Part shown: positions 33,788 to 42,289 of the stretch, one piece after another | How positions within the stretch are numbered: position 1 is the stretch's first letter | How the letters are laid out: each line of letters starts with the position of its first letter | Source of the DNA: Sinorhizobium sp. 6-70 | GTDB taxonomy: Bacteria; Pseudomonadota; Alphaproteobacteria; Rhizobiales; Rhizobiaceae | Direction of reading: 5' to 3' | NCBI RefSeq assembly: GCF_030124375.1 | Contig: NZ_JASKLS010000016.1 | Span: forward strand, 103,167-147,043 | Length of the DNA: 43,877 nt | Made by a program: the position numbers and the translations under genes | The notes under the pieces: model-generated | Databases searched by the model: none | What the model was told of the DNA's origin: nothing | What the model saw: the letters and a program-made list of their open reading frames with translations, nothing else

Positions 33788-34486
33788 CTACTGGGCTGCC
33801 AGCGCGCTGACGCCGCCATTGCGTCCGGACCAGGCGAGCGGGGCGTTGAGGAAGGCTTCGACCTCGTTCAGCGTCTTCTCGTCGAACAGCGCCTGCTCGC
33901 GGGCAACCGCCAGCACGTTGCGCCAGGTGGCGATGAAGTGCAGATCGACGCCCTTCGATTTCATGTCCGCCCGCGCTTCCGGGAAGATGTCGTAGTAGAA
34001 GAGCGCGATGCCATGATCGACGATGCCGCCGGCCGCGCGGATCGCGTCGATGAACTTGAACATCGAGCCGCCGGCGGTCGTCAGGTCCTCGATGACCAGC
34101 ACGCGCGCGCCTTCCGGCATATGGCCTTCGATCTGGGCGTTGCGTCCGTGGCCCTTCGGGGCCTTGCGCACATAAATCATCGGCAGGCCGAGCCGCTCGG
34201 CCAGCATGGCTGCGAAGGGAATGCCAGCCGTCTCACCACCGGCGACGACATCGAACTGCTCGAAGCCGGCCTCGCGAAGGATCGTCGCGGCGGCGAAATC
34301 CATCACCGCCGAACGGATGCGCGGATAGGAGATGAGCTTGCGGCAATCGATATAGACGGGGCTCGCCATGCCGGAGGAAAGCTTGTAGGGCTCGTCGGCG
34401 CGGAAATGCACCGCCGTGATCTCCCAGAGCATTTTCGCGACCAGCTCGGCCATCACCGCCTTGTCGGTGAACGCATTGGAAAACAT
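33788..34486 (-). CDS. pyrE: Orotate phosphoribosyltransferase
   Basis: This enzyme joins orotate and PRPP to form orotidine monophosphate in pyrimidine synthesis. It has 232 residues. The PRPP motif VLVIEDLTTAGGS spans residues 129-141. YIDCRKLISYP and the flexible loop RKAPKGHGRNAQIEG are typical. It follows pyrC by 80 bp on the same strand; a partial palindromic repeat lies between them. Confidence 0.95.
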   Translation of the reverse strand: MFSNAFTDKAVMAELVAKMLWEITAVHFRADEPYKLSSGMASPVYIDCRKLISYPRIRSAVMDFAAATILREAGFEQFDVVAGGETAGIPFAAMLAERLGLPMIYVRKAPKGHGRNAQIEGHMPEGARVLVIEDLTTAGGSMFKFIDAIRAAGGIVDHGIALFYYDIFPEARADMKSKGVDLHFIATWRNVLAVAREQALFDEKTLNEVEAFLNAPLAWSGRNGGVSALAAQ

Positions 34487-34502
34487 GAAACTCTCCTTCT
34501 AG

Positions 34503-34545
34503 CGCGACCCGAAAAGTGGGACCGGTTTCCGGCTTCCGTCACGCG
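34503..34545. repeat. Rhizobial palindromic intergenic repeat, degenerate copy
   Basis: The sequence GCGCGACCCGAAAAGTGGGA continues with CCGGTTTCCGGCTTCCGTCACGC. GAAAAGTGGGACCGGTTTtC is a core I have seen often between rhizobial genes. Pairing here is only partial. Confidence 0.5.
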
Positions 34546-34566
34546 ACAAAACAAACCCTCATTAAA

Positions 34567-35604
34567 TCAGACAACCGCCCAGTGGAGCGGGAACATCGGA
34601 TCGAAAACCGTGACCGGGCCGGCCTCCGTCGAGACCTTGGCGGGGTAACGGACCGGCTCTTCGCTCTTGCGCAGGGTGATCGTCTCCTCGTTGACCGGCA
34701 GGCCATACCAGGCGGGACCGTTCAGCGACGCAAAGGCCTCGAGGCGGTCGAGCGCCCCCTCTTCCTCGAAAACATGGGCGAGGCAGCTCAAGGTGTTGAT
34801 CGAGGTGTAAATGCCGGCGCAACCGCAGGCGCATTCCTTCAGCGGATCGACATGCGGCGCGGAATCGGTGCCGAGGAAGAAGCGGGTATCTCCGGACGTC
34901 GCGGCCGCGCGCAGCGCCAGGCGGTGCGTCTCACGCTTGGCGACCGGCAGGCAATAGTAATGCGGCTTGATACCACCGACGAGGATGGCGTTGCGATTGA
35001 TGATCAGGTGGTGGGTCGTGATCGAACCGGCGAGATTGGCTTTCGACGCCTTGATGTAGTCGATGCCGTCCTTGGTCGTTACATGCTCCATCGTGATGCG
35101 GAGCTCGGGCAGGCGCCGGCGGAGGGGATCGAGTACGGTTTCGATGAACACCGCTTCGCGGTCGAAGATGTCGACGTCTGCGGTCGTCACCTCGCCGTGG
35201 ACGCAGAGGGGCACGCCAATCTCCGCCATGCGCTCCAGCACCGGCATCGCCTTCTCGACGTCGCGAACTCCGCTGCTAGAGTTGGTCGTCGCCCCTGCCG
35301 GATAGAGCTTGACCGCCTTGACGAGGCCGCGCCGGTATCCGGCCTCGACATCGTCCGGGTCGGTGCCTTCGGTCAGATAGAGGGTCATCAGCGGCTCGAA
35401 CCGATCCTCAGCGGGGACGGCGGCGAGGATGCGCTCTCGATAGCCAGCCGCATCGGCCGTGGTCACGACCGGCGGCACCAGATTGGGCATGATGATGGCG
35501 CGGGCGAAGTGGCGGCTCGTGTCCGCGATTACGCCGCGCAGCATGCCACCATCGCGCAGGTGAAGGTGCCAATCATCCGGGCGGCGGATAACGAGGTCTT
35601 GCAT
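34567..35604 (-). CDS. pyrC: Dihydroorotase
   Basis: This is a class II (E. coli PyrC-like) dihydroorotase that closes carbamoyl-aspartate to dihydroorotate, 345 residues. The metal-binding motif HLHLRD (His13, His15) is near the N-terminus. The segment AVKLYPAGATTNS carries the lysine that is carboxylated, and further metal histidines lie in CVHGEV and MEHVTT. FLGTDSAPH gives the catalytic aspartate. It is the first gene of pyrC-pyrE-(frk). Confidence 0.96.
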   Translation of the reverse strand: MQDLVIRRPDDWHLHLRDGGMLRGVIADTSRHFARAIIMPNLVPPVVTTADAAGYRERILAAVPAEDRFEPLMTLYLTEGTDPDDVEAGYRRGLVKAVKLYPAGATTNSSSGVRDVEKAMPVLERMAEIGVPLCVHGEVTTADVDIFDREAVFIETVLDPLRRRLPELRITMEHVTTKDGIDYIKASKANLAGSITTHHLIINRNAILVGGIKPHYYCLPVAKRETHRLALRAAATSGDTRFFLGTDSAPHVDPLKECACGCAGIYTSINTLSCLAHVFEEEGALDRLEAFASLNGPAWYGLPVNEETITLRKSEEPVRYPAKVSTEAGPVTVFDPMFPLHWAVV

Positions 35605-35752
35605 GGTCAGCGTTCTCCCGATGCTCGCGCCCGATCGGCGCGAGCGGCGTTGGAACCGGTCGGTGCGCTCGATGGGCGGGACTTCATTTGGTGAAACCGC
35701 GCCTCGATATCATCATTGCGCCGCAAAAGACAATGGCGATTCGAAAATGCAA

Positions 35753-35798
35753 AGCGGGATGCGGGCGGAAAACCGCGCACACTTTTCCTCATCCCGCT
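35753..35798. repeat. Rhizobial palindromic intergenic repeat, copy 2
   Basis: The outer arms AGCGGGAT and ATCCCGCT pair perfectly (35753-35760 and 35791-35798). The inner GGCGGAAAACCGCGCACACT is the same core as at 6242-6265. It lies between frcK and pyrC, with 35605-35752 otherwise showing no gene. Confidence 0.75.
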
Positions 35799-35811
35799 CC
35801 AAGGCCATCTC

Positions 35812-36432
35812 TCAGAAATCCCGAATGACGCGGTCGGCCGGCCGACGGCTGGCGAGGACGCGCCGCGCGTTCGGAATATCGTTGCCGAATGCCTTCGTCT
35901 TCGCGGTCTCGTCGTCGTAGCCGTGATCGAACCAGCGTTTCAGCAACCGCCGCTCGATCACCTCAAGGCCGGGATCGATGAAGATCGAAAAGTCGAAGGC
36001 GCCATCGAGCCTGTTCCACGGCGCTTCGTCGAGCATGAGATAGTTGCCTTCGACAAGGATGATGCGCGTTTCCGGTGCGACCACCCGCGCGGACGCAATC
36101 GCCAGTTCGCGCGATCGGTCGAAGATCGGCACGAGGACCTCGCCGTCATTGGCGCGAACGGCGACGACCGTCGAGAGAAACGATCGAAAGTCGAAGGTTT
36201 CGGGCGCACCCTTGCGGGCAAGCAGTCCCTTCTCCTCAAGCACGGCATTGTCCATGTGGAAGCCGTCCATCGGCAGCACAGCCGCCTTCTCCCCGGCTTC
36301 GACAAGGGCCTTTGCGAGCGCTTCGGAGAGCGTCGATTTGCCGGCGCCCGGCGGGCCCGCAATCGCAACCATGAAACGGGCGGCGCCGGCCGCCCGTTTC
36401 AGGATTTCGTCCCTCAAGGCCTGCACATTCAT
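35812..36432 (-). CDS. frcK: P-loop kinase of the fructose uptake operon
   Basis: The 206-residue cytoplasmic protein belongs to the uridine kinase/pantothenate kinase-like (PRK/URK) group. The P-loop GPPGAGKST spans residues 26-34. PMDGFHMDN and VEGNYLMLDEAPW match the substrate and lid segments of that group. Its ATG overlaps the frcA stop as ATGA. S. meliloti has the same frcBCAK operon with FrcK described as a putative kinase. Fructose itself is phosphorylated by Frk, so FrcK's substrate is not settled. Confidence 0.88.
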   Translation of the reverse strand: MNVQALRDEILKRAAGAARFMVAIAGPPGAGKSTLSEALAKALVEAGEKAAVLPMDGFHMDNAVLEEKGLLARKGAPETFDFRSFLSTVVAVRANDGEVLVPIFDRSRELAIASARVVAPETRIILVEGNYLMLDEAPWNRLDGAFDFSIFIDPGLEVIERRLLKRWFDHGYDDETAKTKAFGNDIPNARRVLASRRPADRVIRDF

Positions 36433-37211
36433 GCAGCCAGCACCTCGCCGGGCGGCGCCTTCGCACCGGTCATGAAGGCGACCGCATCCGACATCGTGTA
36501 TTCCTTCGGATTGATGACGCAGAGCCGGCGGCCGAGGCGGTGGATGTGGATCCGGTCCGCGACCTCGAAGACGTGCGGCATATTGTGCGAGATCAACACG
36601 ATCGGCAGGCCGCGGCGGCGGACGTCGAGGATCAGTTCCAGCACGCGCCGGCTTTCCTTGACCCCGAGAGCGGCCGTCGGTTCGTCCATGATGACCACCT
36701 TGGAACCGAATGCCGCGGCGCGCGCGACGGCAACACCCTGACGCTGACCGCCCGACAGCGTCTCCACCGCCTGATTGATGTTCTGGATCGTCATCAGGCC
36801 GAGTTCGGAGAGCTTTGCCCGCGCCTGTTTTTCCATGGCCGCGCGGTCCAGCGAGCGGAACCACTTGCCCATGATGCCCGGTTTGCGGATCTCGCGGCCG
36901 AGGAACATGTTGTCGGCGATCGACAGCGCCGGCGACAGAGCGAGGTTCTGATAGACGGTTTCGATGCCGGCTTTTCTGGCTTCCATCGGCGAGCGGAAAT
37001 TCACCGTCTGGCCTTCAAGCTGGATCTCGCCCTCGTCGGGGTTGATGGCGCCGGAGATCGCCTTGATCATAGAGGATTTGCCGGCGCCGTTGTCGCCGAT
37101 CACAGCCAGGATTTCACCCGGATAGAGATCGAAATCGGCGTGGTCGAGAGCGGTCACGCGACCGTATCGCTTGACGAGACCGCGAGCGGTGAGGATGGGT
37201 TGTTGTGCCAT
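36429..37211 (-). CDS. frcA: Fructose ABC transporter ATPase FrcA
   Basis: This is the ATP-hydrolysing subunit of the fructose importer, 260 residues, a single ABC domain rather than the fused double domain of RbsA-type proteins. Walker A is GDNGAGKSS, the signature LSGGQRQG, Walker B VVIMDEPTAAL, and the switch histidine lies in LISHNMPHV. The start shares one base with the frcC stop (TGATG), and the stop overlaps frcK. Confidence 0.94.
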   Translation of the reverse strand: MAQQPILTARGLVKRYGRVTALDHADFDLYPGEILAVIGDNGAGKSSMIKAISGAINPDEGEIQLEGQTVNFRSPMEARKAGIETVYQNLALSPALSIADNMFLGREIRKPGIMGKWFRSLDRAAMEKQARAKLSELGLMTIQNINQAVETLSGGQRQGVAVARAAAFGSKVVIMDEPTAALGVKESRRVLELILDVRRRGLPIVLISHNMPHVFEVADRIHIHRLGRRLCVINPKEYTMSDAVAFMTGAKAPPGEVLAA

Positions 37212-38293
37212 CAGGCTGCTACCTTTCTGATCCACTGGTCGATTGCGACGGCGATGATGATCAGCAAGCCGATCAGGAGATAGGTCCATTGCGGGTCGGT
37301 GCCCATGAGGCGAAGCCCAAGCGAGAAGACGCCGACGATCAACGCGCCGAAGAGCATGCCAAGGATGGAGCCACGGCCGCCGAAGAGCGAGATGCCGCCG
37401 ATCACCACGGCAGTGATCGATTCGATGTTCGCGAACTGGCCTGCCGTCGGCGAGACCGAGCCGATGCGGCCGATCAAGGCCCAGCCGGCAAGCGCGCAGA
37501 TGAGGCCCGACAGGGTGTAGATGGTAACGAGCATACCCTTGACATTGACGCCGGCGAGCTTGGCCGCCTCCGGGTCGTCACCGACCGCGTAGACATAACG
37601 CCCCCAGGCAGTGCGGTTGAGCACATACCAGAGCAAGGCCACGAGAAGCACCATAGCGATTACGCCATAGGTGAAGACGGCATTGCCGATGCGGAAGTTC
37701 TGGCCGAAGAACTGCAGGATCGGCGCGTTGGCGGAGATATCCTGGGCGCGGATCGTCTCGTTGGCGGAATAGAGGAAATTGGTGGCGAGCACGATCTGCC
37801 ACATGCCGAGCGTGACGATGAAGGGCGGCAGCTTCATGCGCGCAACGAGCGTGCCGTTGATGAAGCCGCAGAGTGCGCCGACGCCAAGACCGCAGAGGAC
37901 CGACAAGGCCGGCGGCAGGCCGTAGCGAAAGGTGAACTGCCCCATGATCACCGATGACAGCACCATCATGGCGCCGACCGAGAGATCGATGCCGGCCGTC
38001 AGGATGACGAGCGTCTGCGCGGCACCGACAATGCCGACGATCGCCACCTGCTGCAGGATCAGCGTCAGCGTGAAGGCGGAAAAGAACTTGCCGCCGAGGA
38101 TGGCGCCGAAGGTCGCCAGCGACAGGACCAGCACGATCAGAGGAACGGCGGCCGGGCTTGAATGAAGGAAATGCTGGAGCTTCTGAAGCGGCGTCTTGTC
38201 ATGCGTGTCGAAGGACGCCACGTCCGTCGAGCTGTTGGCCAGGACCTTTTCGAATTCCTGGGATGGCTGTGCGGCTGTATTTGGTTCGGCCAT
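37211..38293 (-). CDS. frcC: Fructose ABC transporter permease FrcC
   Basis: This is the inner-membrane permease of the RbsC/XylH family, 360 residues, about ten helices. The segments VILTAGIDLSVGAMM, IVTLGMWQ and ISLFGGRGSILGMLFGALI are characteristic. A hydrophilic N-terminal tail of about 55 residues precedes the first helix. The start at 38293 follows GGGAGGAG. A hairpin separates it from frcB. Confidence 0.95.
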   Translation of the reverse strand: MAEPNTAAQPSQEFEKVLANSSTDVASFDTHDKTPLQKLQHFLHSSPAAVPLIVLVLSLATFGAILGGKFFSAFTLTLILQQVAIVGIVGAAQTLVILTAGIDLSVGAMMVLSSVIMGQFTFRYGLPPALSVLCGLGVGALCGFINGTLVARMKLPPFIVTLGMWQIVLATNFLYSANETIRAQDISANAPILQFFGQNFRIGNAVFTYGVIAMVLLVALLWYVLNRTAWGRYVYAVGDDPEAAKLAGVNVKGMLVTIYTLSGLICALAGWALIGRIGSVSPTAGQFANIESITAVVIGGISLFGGRGSILGMLFGALIVGVFSLGLRLMGTDPQWTYLLIGLLIIIAVAIDQWIRKVAA

Positions 38294-38436
38294 GGAGACT
38301 CCTCCCGTGAACCCCACTCCCAAGGGGGGTTGCATTGCTGCCGGATGCGGCCCGCCTGTGATCGCGGCGAGTTTCAGCAATTACTAAAAATTGTGCAGGT
38401 TTTCCGCGCCTTGTCAAAGACTGCGGCGCTTACACG

Positions 38437-38458
38437 AAGGGCGGCCGGGGCCGCCCTT
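38437..38458 (-). terminator. Hairpin between frcB and frcC
   Basis: AAGGGCGGCC (38437-38446) and GGCCGCCCTT (38449-38458) are perfect 10-bp arms around GG. Such stems after binding-protein genes commonly protect the upstream transcript or reduce read-through, giving more binding protein than permease. Confidence 0.65.
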
Positions 38459-38492
38459 CCCTGTCACATGATCTGTCTCGATCAGGAGCCGA

Positions 38493-39518
38493 TCAGCCCC
38501 AGCACTTGTCCGTGCCGACCTTGGTGTCGATCGACTCGACACCCGAGACCGGCTTGTCGGTGACAAGCGAGACGCCGGTATCGACGAAGTCCTTGCCTTC
38601 GGTCGGCTTCGGCTTTTCGCCGCTGTCGGCGAACTTCTTGATCGCCTCGATGCCAAGCGCGGCCATCATCAGCGGATATTGCTGCGACGTCGCGCCGATG
38701 ACGCCGTCGGCGACGTTCTTGACGCCCGGGCAACCACCGTCGACGGAAACGATCAGCACGTCCTTTTCACGGCCGACGGCCTTCAGCGCCTCATAGGCAC
38801 CGGCGGCGGCCGGTTCGTTGATGGTGTGCACGACGTTGATGGTCGGGTCCTTCTGGAGAAGGTTCTCCATCGCCGTGCGACCGCCTTCTTCGTTGCCGTT
38901 GGTGACGTCGTGGCCGACGATGCGTGCGTCGTCCTCGTCACCGATCTTGTTCGGGTCCTTCGGGTCGATGCCGAAGCCAATCATGAAGCCCTGGTCGCGC
39001 AGAACGTCGACGGTCGGCTGCGACGGCGTCAGGTCGAGGAAGGCGACCTTGGCTTCCTTGGCGGCGTCACCGAGCGTCGCGGCCGCCCATTGGCCGATCA
39101 GCTTGCCGGCAAGCAGGTTGTCCGTCGCGAAAGTGGCGTCAGCGGCATCGAGCGGCTCAAGGGGGGTGTCGAGCGCGATGACCAGGATGCCGGCGTCACG
39201 CGCCTTCTGCACCTGGGGCACGATGCCCTTGGTATCGGACGCCGTGATCAGAATGCCCTTGGCGCCATCGGCGATGCAGGTTTCGATCGCCGCAACCTGG
39301 CTTTCGGAATCGCCGTCGATCTTGCCGGCATAGGACTTCAGCGTCATGCCGAGTTCCTGCGCCTTGGCGGTGGCACCTTCCTTCATCTTCACGAAGAAGG
39401 GATTGGTGTCGGTCTTGGTGATGAGGCAGGCGGAGACATCGGCCGCCTGCGACGGCGAAGCGAAGGCCACGCCAAGCGCGAGCGCGCCGAATGCGGCAGA
39501 AAGAACTGTTTTCTTCAT
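38493..39518 (-). CDS. frcB: Periplasmic fructose-binding protein FrcB
   Basis: This sugar receptor of the ribose-binding (periplasmic-binding type I) family has 341 residues. A signal peptide (MKKTVLSAAFGALALGVAFA, cleavage near SQAA) is followed by ACLITKTDTNPFFVKMKEGA and later DGAKGILITASDTKGI. NEPAAAGAYEALKAVG and VSVDGGCPGVKNV shape the binding cleft. It is the first gene of frcBCAK. In S. meliloti this system imports fructose with high affinity and also accepts mannose and ribose (literature, from memory). Confidence 0.95.
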   Translation of the reverse strand: MKKTVLSAAFGALALGVAFASPSQAADVSACLITKTDTNPFFVKMKEGATAKAQELGMTLKSYAGKIDGDSESQVAAIETCIADGAKGILITASDTKGIVPQVQKARDAGILVIALDTPLEPLDAADATFATDNLLAGKLIGQWAAATLGDAAKEAKVAFLDLTPSQPTVDVLRDQGFMIGFGIDPKDPNKIGDEDDARIVGHDVTNGNEEGGRTAMENLLQKDPTINVVHTINEPAAAGAYEALKAVGREKDVLIVSVDGGCPGVKNVADGVIGATSQQYPLMMAALGIEAIKKFADSGEKPKPTEGKDFVDTGVSLVTDKPVSGVESIDTKVGTDKCWG

Positions 39519-39649
39519 AAAACCCTCCCAAGGATGAAAACGCCGGCGGACCGGCACAGGCATCGCCGCCGCAGCATTCTCCTTCCTGCGGACGGCGCTT
39601 CCGAAGGTAAGTCAAACACCAAAGTTTTTGGGTGTCAATAAATAAATCA

Positions 39650-39669
39650 AATTGAATTATTATTCAGTT
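39650..39669. promoter_or_regulatory. Candidate FrcR operator in the frcB-frcR gap
   Basis: AATTGAAT TATT ATTCAGTT is an 8-bp inverted repeat with one mismatch, about 132 bp before frcB and within the 379-bp gap between the divergent frcB and frcR. ROK repressors bind AT-rich inverted repeats of this kind. A weaker repeat (ACACC...GGTGT) lies at 39617-39634. No direct evidence links either to FrcR. Confidence 0.35.
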
Positions 39670-39772
39670 GTGGCATTCTGAGGCTCGGACGAGCTTGGAG
39701 GAACCCCGACCGTCCCGGCAAATTGACAGATCCACCTGAAGTGGAAACAACAGACTCGCGCCAAGCGAGCAT

Positions 39773-39835
39773 CTACAGCGCCGCACGTCCGAACGGACGC
39801 GCAAGAGTCGCCGTAGCACTTTGAATTTGCTGCAT
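39773..39835 (-). repeat. Two-stem intergenic element, copy C
   Basis: On the minus strand it starts ATGCAGCAAATTCAAAG, with outer arms CTACGGCG and CGCTGTAG and inner arms GCGCGTCC and GGACGTGC around TTCG. Both stems hold one non-Watson-Crick position that becomes a G-U pair only if the minus strand is the RNA. An extra A shifts the tiny reading frame seen in copies A and B. Confidence 0.7.
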
Positions 39836-39897
39836 GATTTTGTCCTTACATTGGTTCAAGGAATCATGCAGTGGTGCCAACGGGAGGAGACGGTGGC

Positions 39898-41130
39898 ATG
39901 TCACTGACAGACGATTCCCGCGGGGGATCGACACAACCGGACGTGATAGACCCAAGCGGCGGGGCGAACCAGACCCGCGTGCGCGCCTATAACGAGCGCC
40001 TGGTCATGTCGCTGGTTCGCCGCCACGGCAGCCTGTCGAAGGCGGACATCGCCCGTCGCTCCGGCCTCTCGGCCCAGACCGTCTCGGTCATCATGCGCGC
40101 GCTGGAACGCGACGGCCTCTTGATCCGTGGCGCCCCGGTGCGCGGCCGTGTCGGCCAGCCGTCGATCCCGATGCGCCTCAATCCGGATGCGGTCTACTCC
40201 TTCGGCGTCAAGATCGGCCGCCGCAGCGCCGACCTGGTCTTGATGGATTTCGTCGGCAATATCCGGCTGCATCTGCATCAGATCCATACCTACCCGCTAC
40301 CCGAGGACCTCGTCACCTTCATCGTCGGCGGCATTGAAAAACTCGAGCAGCAACTTGCGCCCGAGCAGCGGGCGCGGATCGCCGGCGTCGGTATCGCGAC
40401 GCCCTTCGAACTCTGGAACTGGGCCGAGGAAGTCGGCGCGCCGCGGGAAGAAATGGACCGCTGGCGTGACGCCAACCTGCAGGCGGCCGTGGCCGCACAG
40501 ATACGCCACCCGGTCTTTCTGCAGAACGACGGAACGAGCGCCTGCGGAGCCGAGCTCGCCTTCGGTGTCGGCTCAAGCTACCCCGACTTCGTCTATTTCT
40601 ATATCGGCTCCTTCATCGGCGGCGGCATCGTCCTCAACTCCGCCCTCTTTTCCGGGCGGACCGGAACCGCCGGGGCCGTCGGTCCGCTGCCGGTCTCCGG
40701 CAAGGACGGCAAGTCCACGCAATTGCTGAAGATCGCTTCGGTCTTCGTGCTTGAAAACCTCTTGCGCGAGCGCGGCATCGATCCGCAGCCGCTCTGGTAT
40801 TCAGCCGACGACTGGATCGACTTCGGCGAACCGCTCGAGATCTGGATCCAGGACACCGCCTATGCGCTCGCGCAGGCCGTGGTCTCCGCCGCATCGATCA
40901 TCGACTTCTCGGCGGCCGTCATCGATGGCGGTTTTCCCGCCTGGGTGCGGGCGCGCATCCTTGCGGCGACACGTCGCGCACTGCAGACACTCGACCTCCA
41001 GGGCGTGACGGTTCCGGATCTCGTCGAAGGCGTGGTCGGAAGCCACGCCCGGGCGATCGGCGGCGCCAGCCTTCCGCTGTTTTCGCGCTATCTGCTGGAC
41101 ACCAATGTCCTCTTCAAGGAGCTTAGTTAA
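39898..41130 (+). CDS. frcR: ROK-family regulator FrcR
   Basis: The predicted repressor of the divergent frcBCAK operon has 410 residues from ATG 39898, which follows GGGAGGAG. A winged helix lies at the N-terminus (SLSKADIARRSGLSAQTVSV, around residues 48-67), followed by a sugar-kinase-like ROK domain with FLQNDGTSACGAELAFG and GGGIVLNSALFSGRTGTAGA. The usual ROK zinc motif CxCGxxGCxE is absent: after VGPLPVSG the chain goes to KDGKSTQLLK. The stop shares a base with the next gene's ATG (TAATG). Confidence 0.88.
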   Translation: MSLTDDSRGGSTQPDVIDPSGGANQTRVRAYNERLVMSLVRRHGSLSKADIARRSGLSAQTVSVIMRALERDGLLIRGAPVRGRVGQPSIPMRLNPDAVYSFGVKIGRRSADLVLMDFVGNIRLHLHQIHTYPLPEDLVTFIVGGIEKLEQQLAPEQRARIAGVGIATPFELWNWAEEVGAPREEMDRWRDANLQAAVAAQIRHPVFLQNDGTSACGAELAFGVGSSYPDFVYFYIGSFIGGGIVLNSALFSGRTGTAGAVGPLPVSGKDGKSTQLLKIASVFVLENLLRERGIDPQPLWYSADDWIDFGEPLEIWIQDTAYALAQAVVSAASIIDFSAAVIDGGFPAWVRARILAATRRALQTLDLQGVTVPDLVEGVVGSHARAIGGASLPLFSRYLLDTNVLFKELS

Positions 41131-41558
41131 TGTTGAAAGGAATAAACCCGCTGCTCGGCCCGGAACTTCTCGCGGCACTGAGGGCAATGGGTCACGGCGA
41201 CGAAATCGCGCTCGTCGACGGCAACTATCCGGGCGAGGAACATGCGCGTCGCCTTGTCCGCCTCGACGGGCACGGGCTCATCCCCGTACTCGACGCGATC
41301 TTGAGCGTCCTCCCGATCGACGACTTCGTGCCAGAGGCGATCTTCCGCGCCACCGTCAAGCAGGACAAGCAGGCGCTCGACCCCGTACATCGGGAAATCA
41401 TCGAATGCTGCGGCAAGCATGAGCCATCACGGGAAGTCGTGCCGCTGCTCGGCGCCGACTTCTATCCGCGCGTGAAGGCCGCCCATACGGTGGTGCAGAC
41501 CAGCGAACCGCGCCTTTATGGCAACGTCATTCTCCGCAAGGGCGTCATCTACCCCTGA
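41130..41558 (+). CDS. RbsD/FucU-family sugar mutarotase
   Basis: The protein probably speeds the interchange of sugar anomers, in the manner of FucU (fucose) and RbsD (ribose), 142 residues, cytoplasmic. Early residues LLAALRAMGHGDEIALVDGN contain the catalytic histidine of the family, and the tail EPRLYGNVILRKGVIYP is typical of FucU. It is translationally coupled to frcR. Together with the fructose transporter this suggests it supplies the right sugar anomer to a kinase, an inference from context. Confidence 0.9.
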   Translation: MLKGINPLLGPELLAALRAMGHGDEIALVDGNYPGEEHARRLVRLDGHGLIPVLDAILSVLPIDDFVPEAIFRATVKQDKQALDPVHREIIECCGKHEPSREVVPLLGADFYPRVKAAHTVVQTSEPRLYGNVILRKGVIYP

Positions 41559-41574
41559 CATCATGCGACAACGC

Positions 41575-41607
41575 AAAGAACCCGCCGGGACAGCCGGCGG
41601 GTTCTTT
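41575..41607. terminator. Strong bidirectional terminator
   Basis: The arms AAAGAACCCGCCGG and CCGGCGGGTTCTTT are perfect 14-bp complements around GACAG. They lie between the convergent rbsD/fucU-like and DoxX genes, with T-rich ends on both strands. Confidence 0.9.
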
Positions 41608-41634
41608 GTTCTGGTCGGAAACTTTCGTCACGCC

Positions 41635-42075
41635 TTAGGCGGTGGCGAGGGCCCTTCCAGTGCGGGCATCTACCGAAAGCGCGCCCGGACCGAAGGCGGC
41701 CAGCACCAGGAAGGCACCGGCGATGGTGATGTTCTTCATCAGCATGATCTGGTTGAAGACGGTCAGTAGGCCGTTGGCAGCTGCCGGAAAGTCCGGAACG
41801 TTGATGGCGCCGCTGTGGAAGACGAGACCGGTGACAAGGCAGAAGGCGGCAAGCAGATAGGCCGCAATGCGCGTCTGGAAGCCGACGAGGATCGCAATAC
41901 CGGCAACGAGTTCAAACAGACCGGCGAGGTAGGCGAATGCCGTTGCAGCCGGCCATCCTGCGCCGGCGATCATGCCGGCAGTGGCCGTCGGATCGGTCAC
42001 CTTGCCGAAGCCGGACATGATGAACATGATCGAAAGGAGGATTCGCCCAATAAGGACGATAACATTCTGAGACAT
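41635..42075 (-). CDS. DoxX-family membrane protein
   Basis: This small inner-membrane protein has 146 residues and four helices. ILLSIMFIMSGFGKVTDP at the start, then LAGLFELVAGIAILVGFQTR, are hallmarks of the DoxX/YphA group. Members are linked with redox or membrane stress in other bacteria, but no reaction is proven. The start at 42075 follows AGGAG. It is divergent from the Crp/Fnr gene, whose start is 214 bp away. Confidence 0.88.
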   Translation of the reverse strand: MSQNVIVLIGRILLSIMFIMSGFGKVTDPTATAGMIAGAGWPAATAFAYLAGLFELVAGIAILVGFQTRIAAYLLAAFCLVTGLVFHSGAINVPDFPAAANGLLTVFNQIMLMKNITIAGAFLVLAAFGPGALSVDARTGRALATA

Positions 42076-42289
42076 GCGCGAGGCTCCTGTTGGAAACGTG
42101 TTGGCGGTAGAAATATCAACATTTTCAAAAACATCTAGCTGCACTACCGATAACACATCGTTCACAATTAGGAGACAGACGCGACCTATCGTCAACCTCC
42201 TCCTGGCCCGACCGGCTCTTTTCTGTTGCAACGGCGGAAGGACTGGGTGAAGAATTTCAATGCGTTGCAGGGAACGCAGGGGAGATGTC

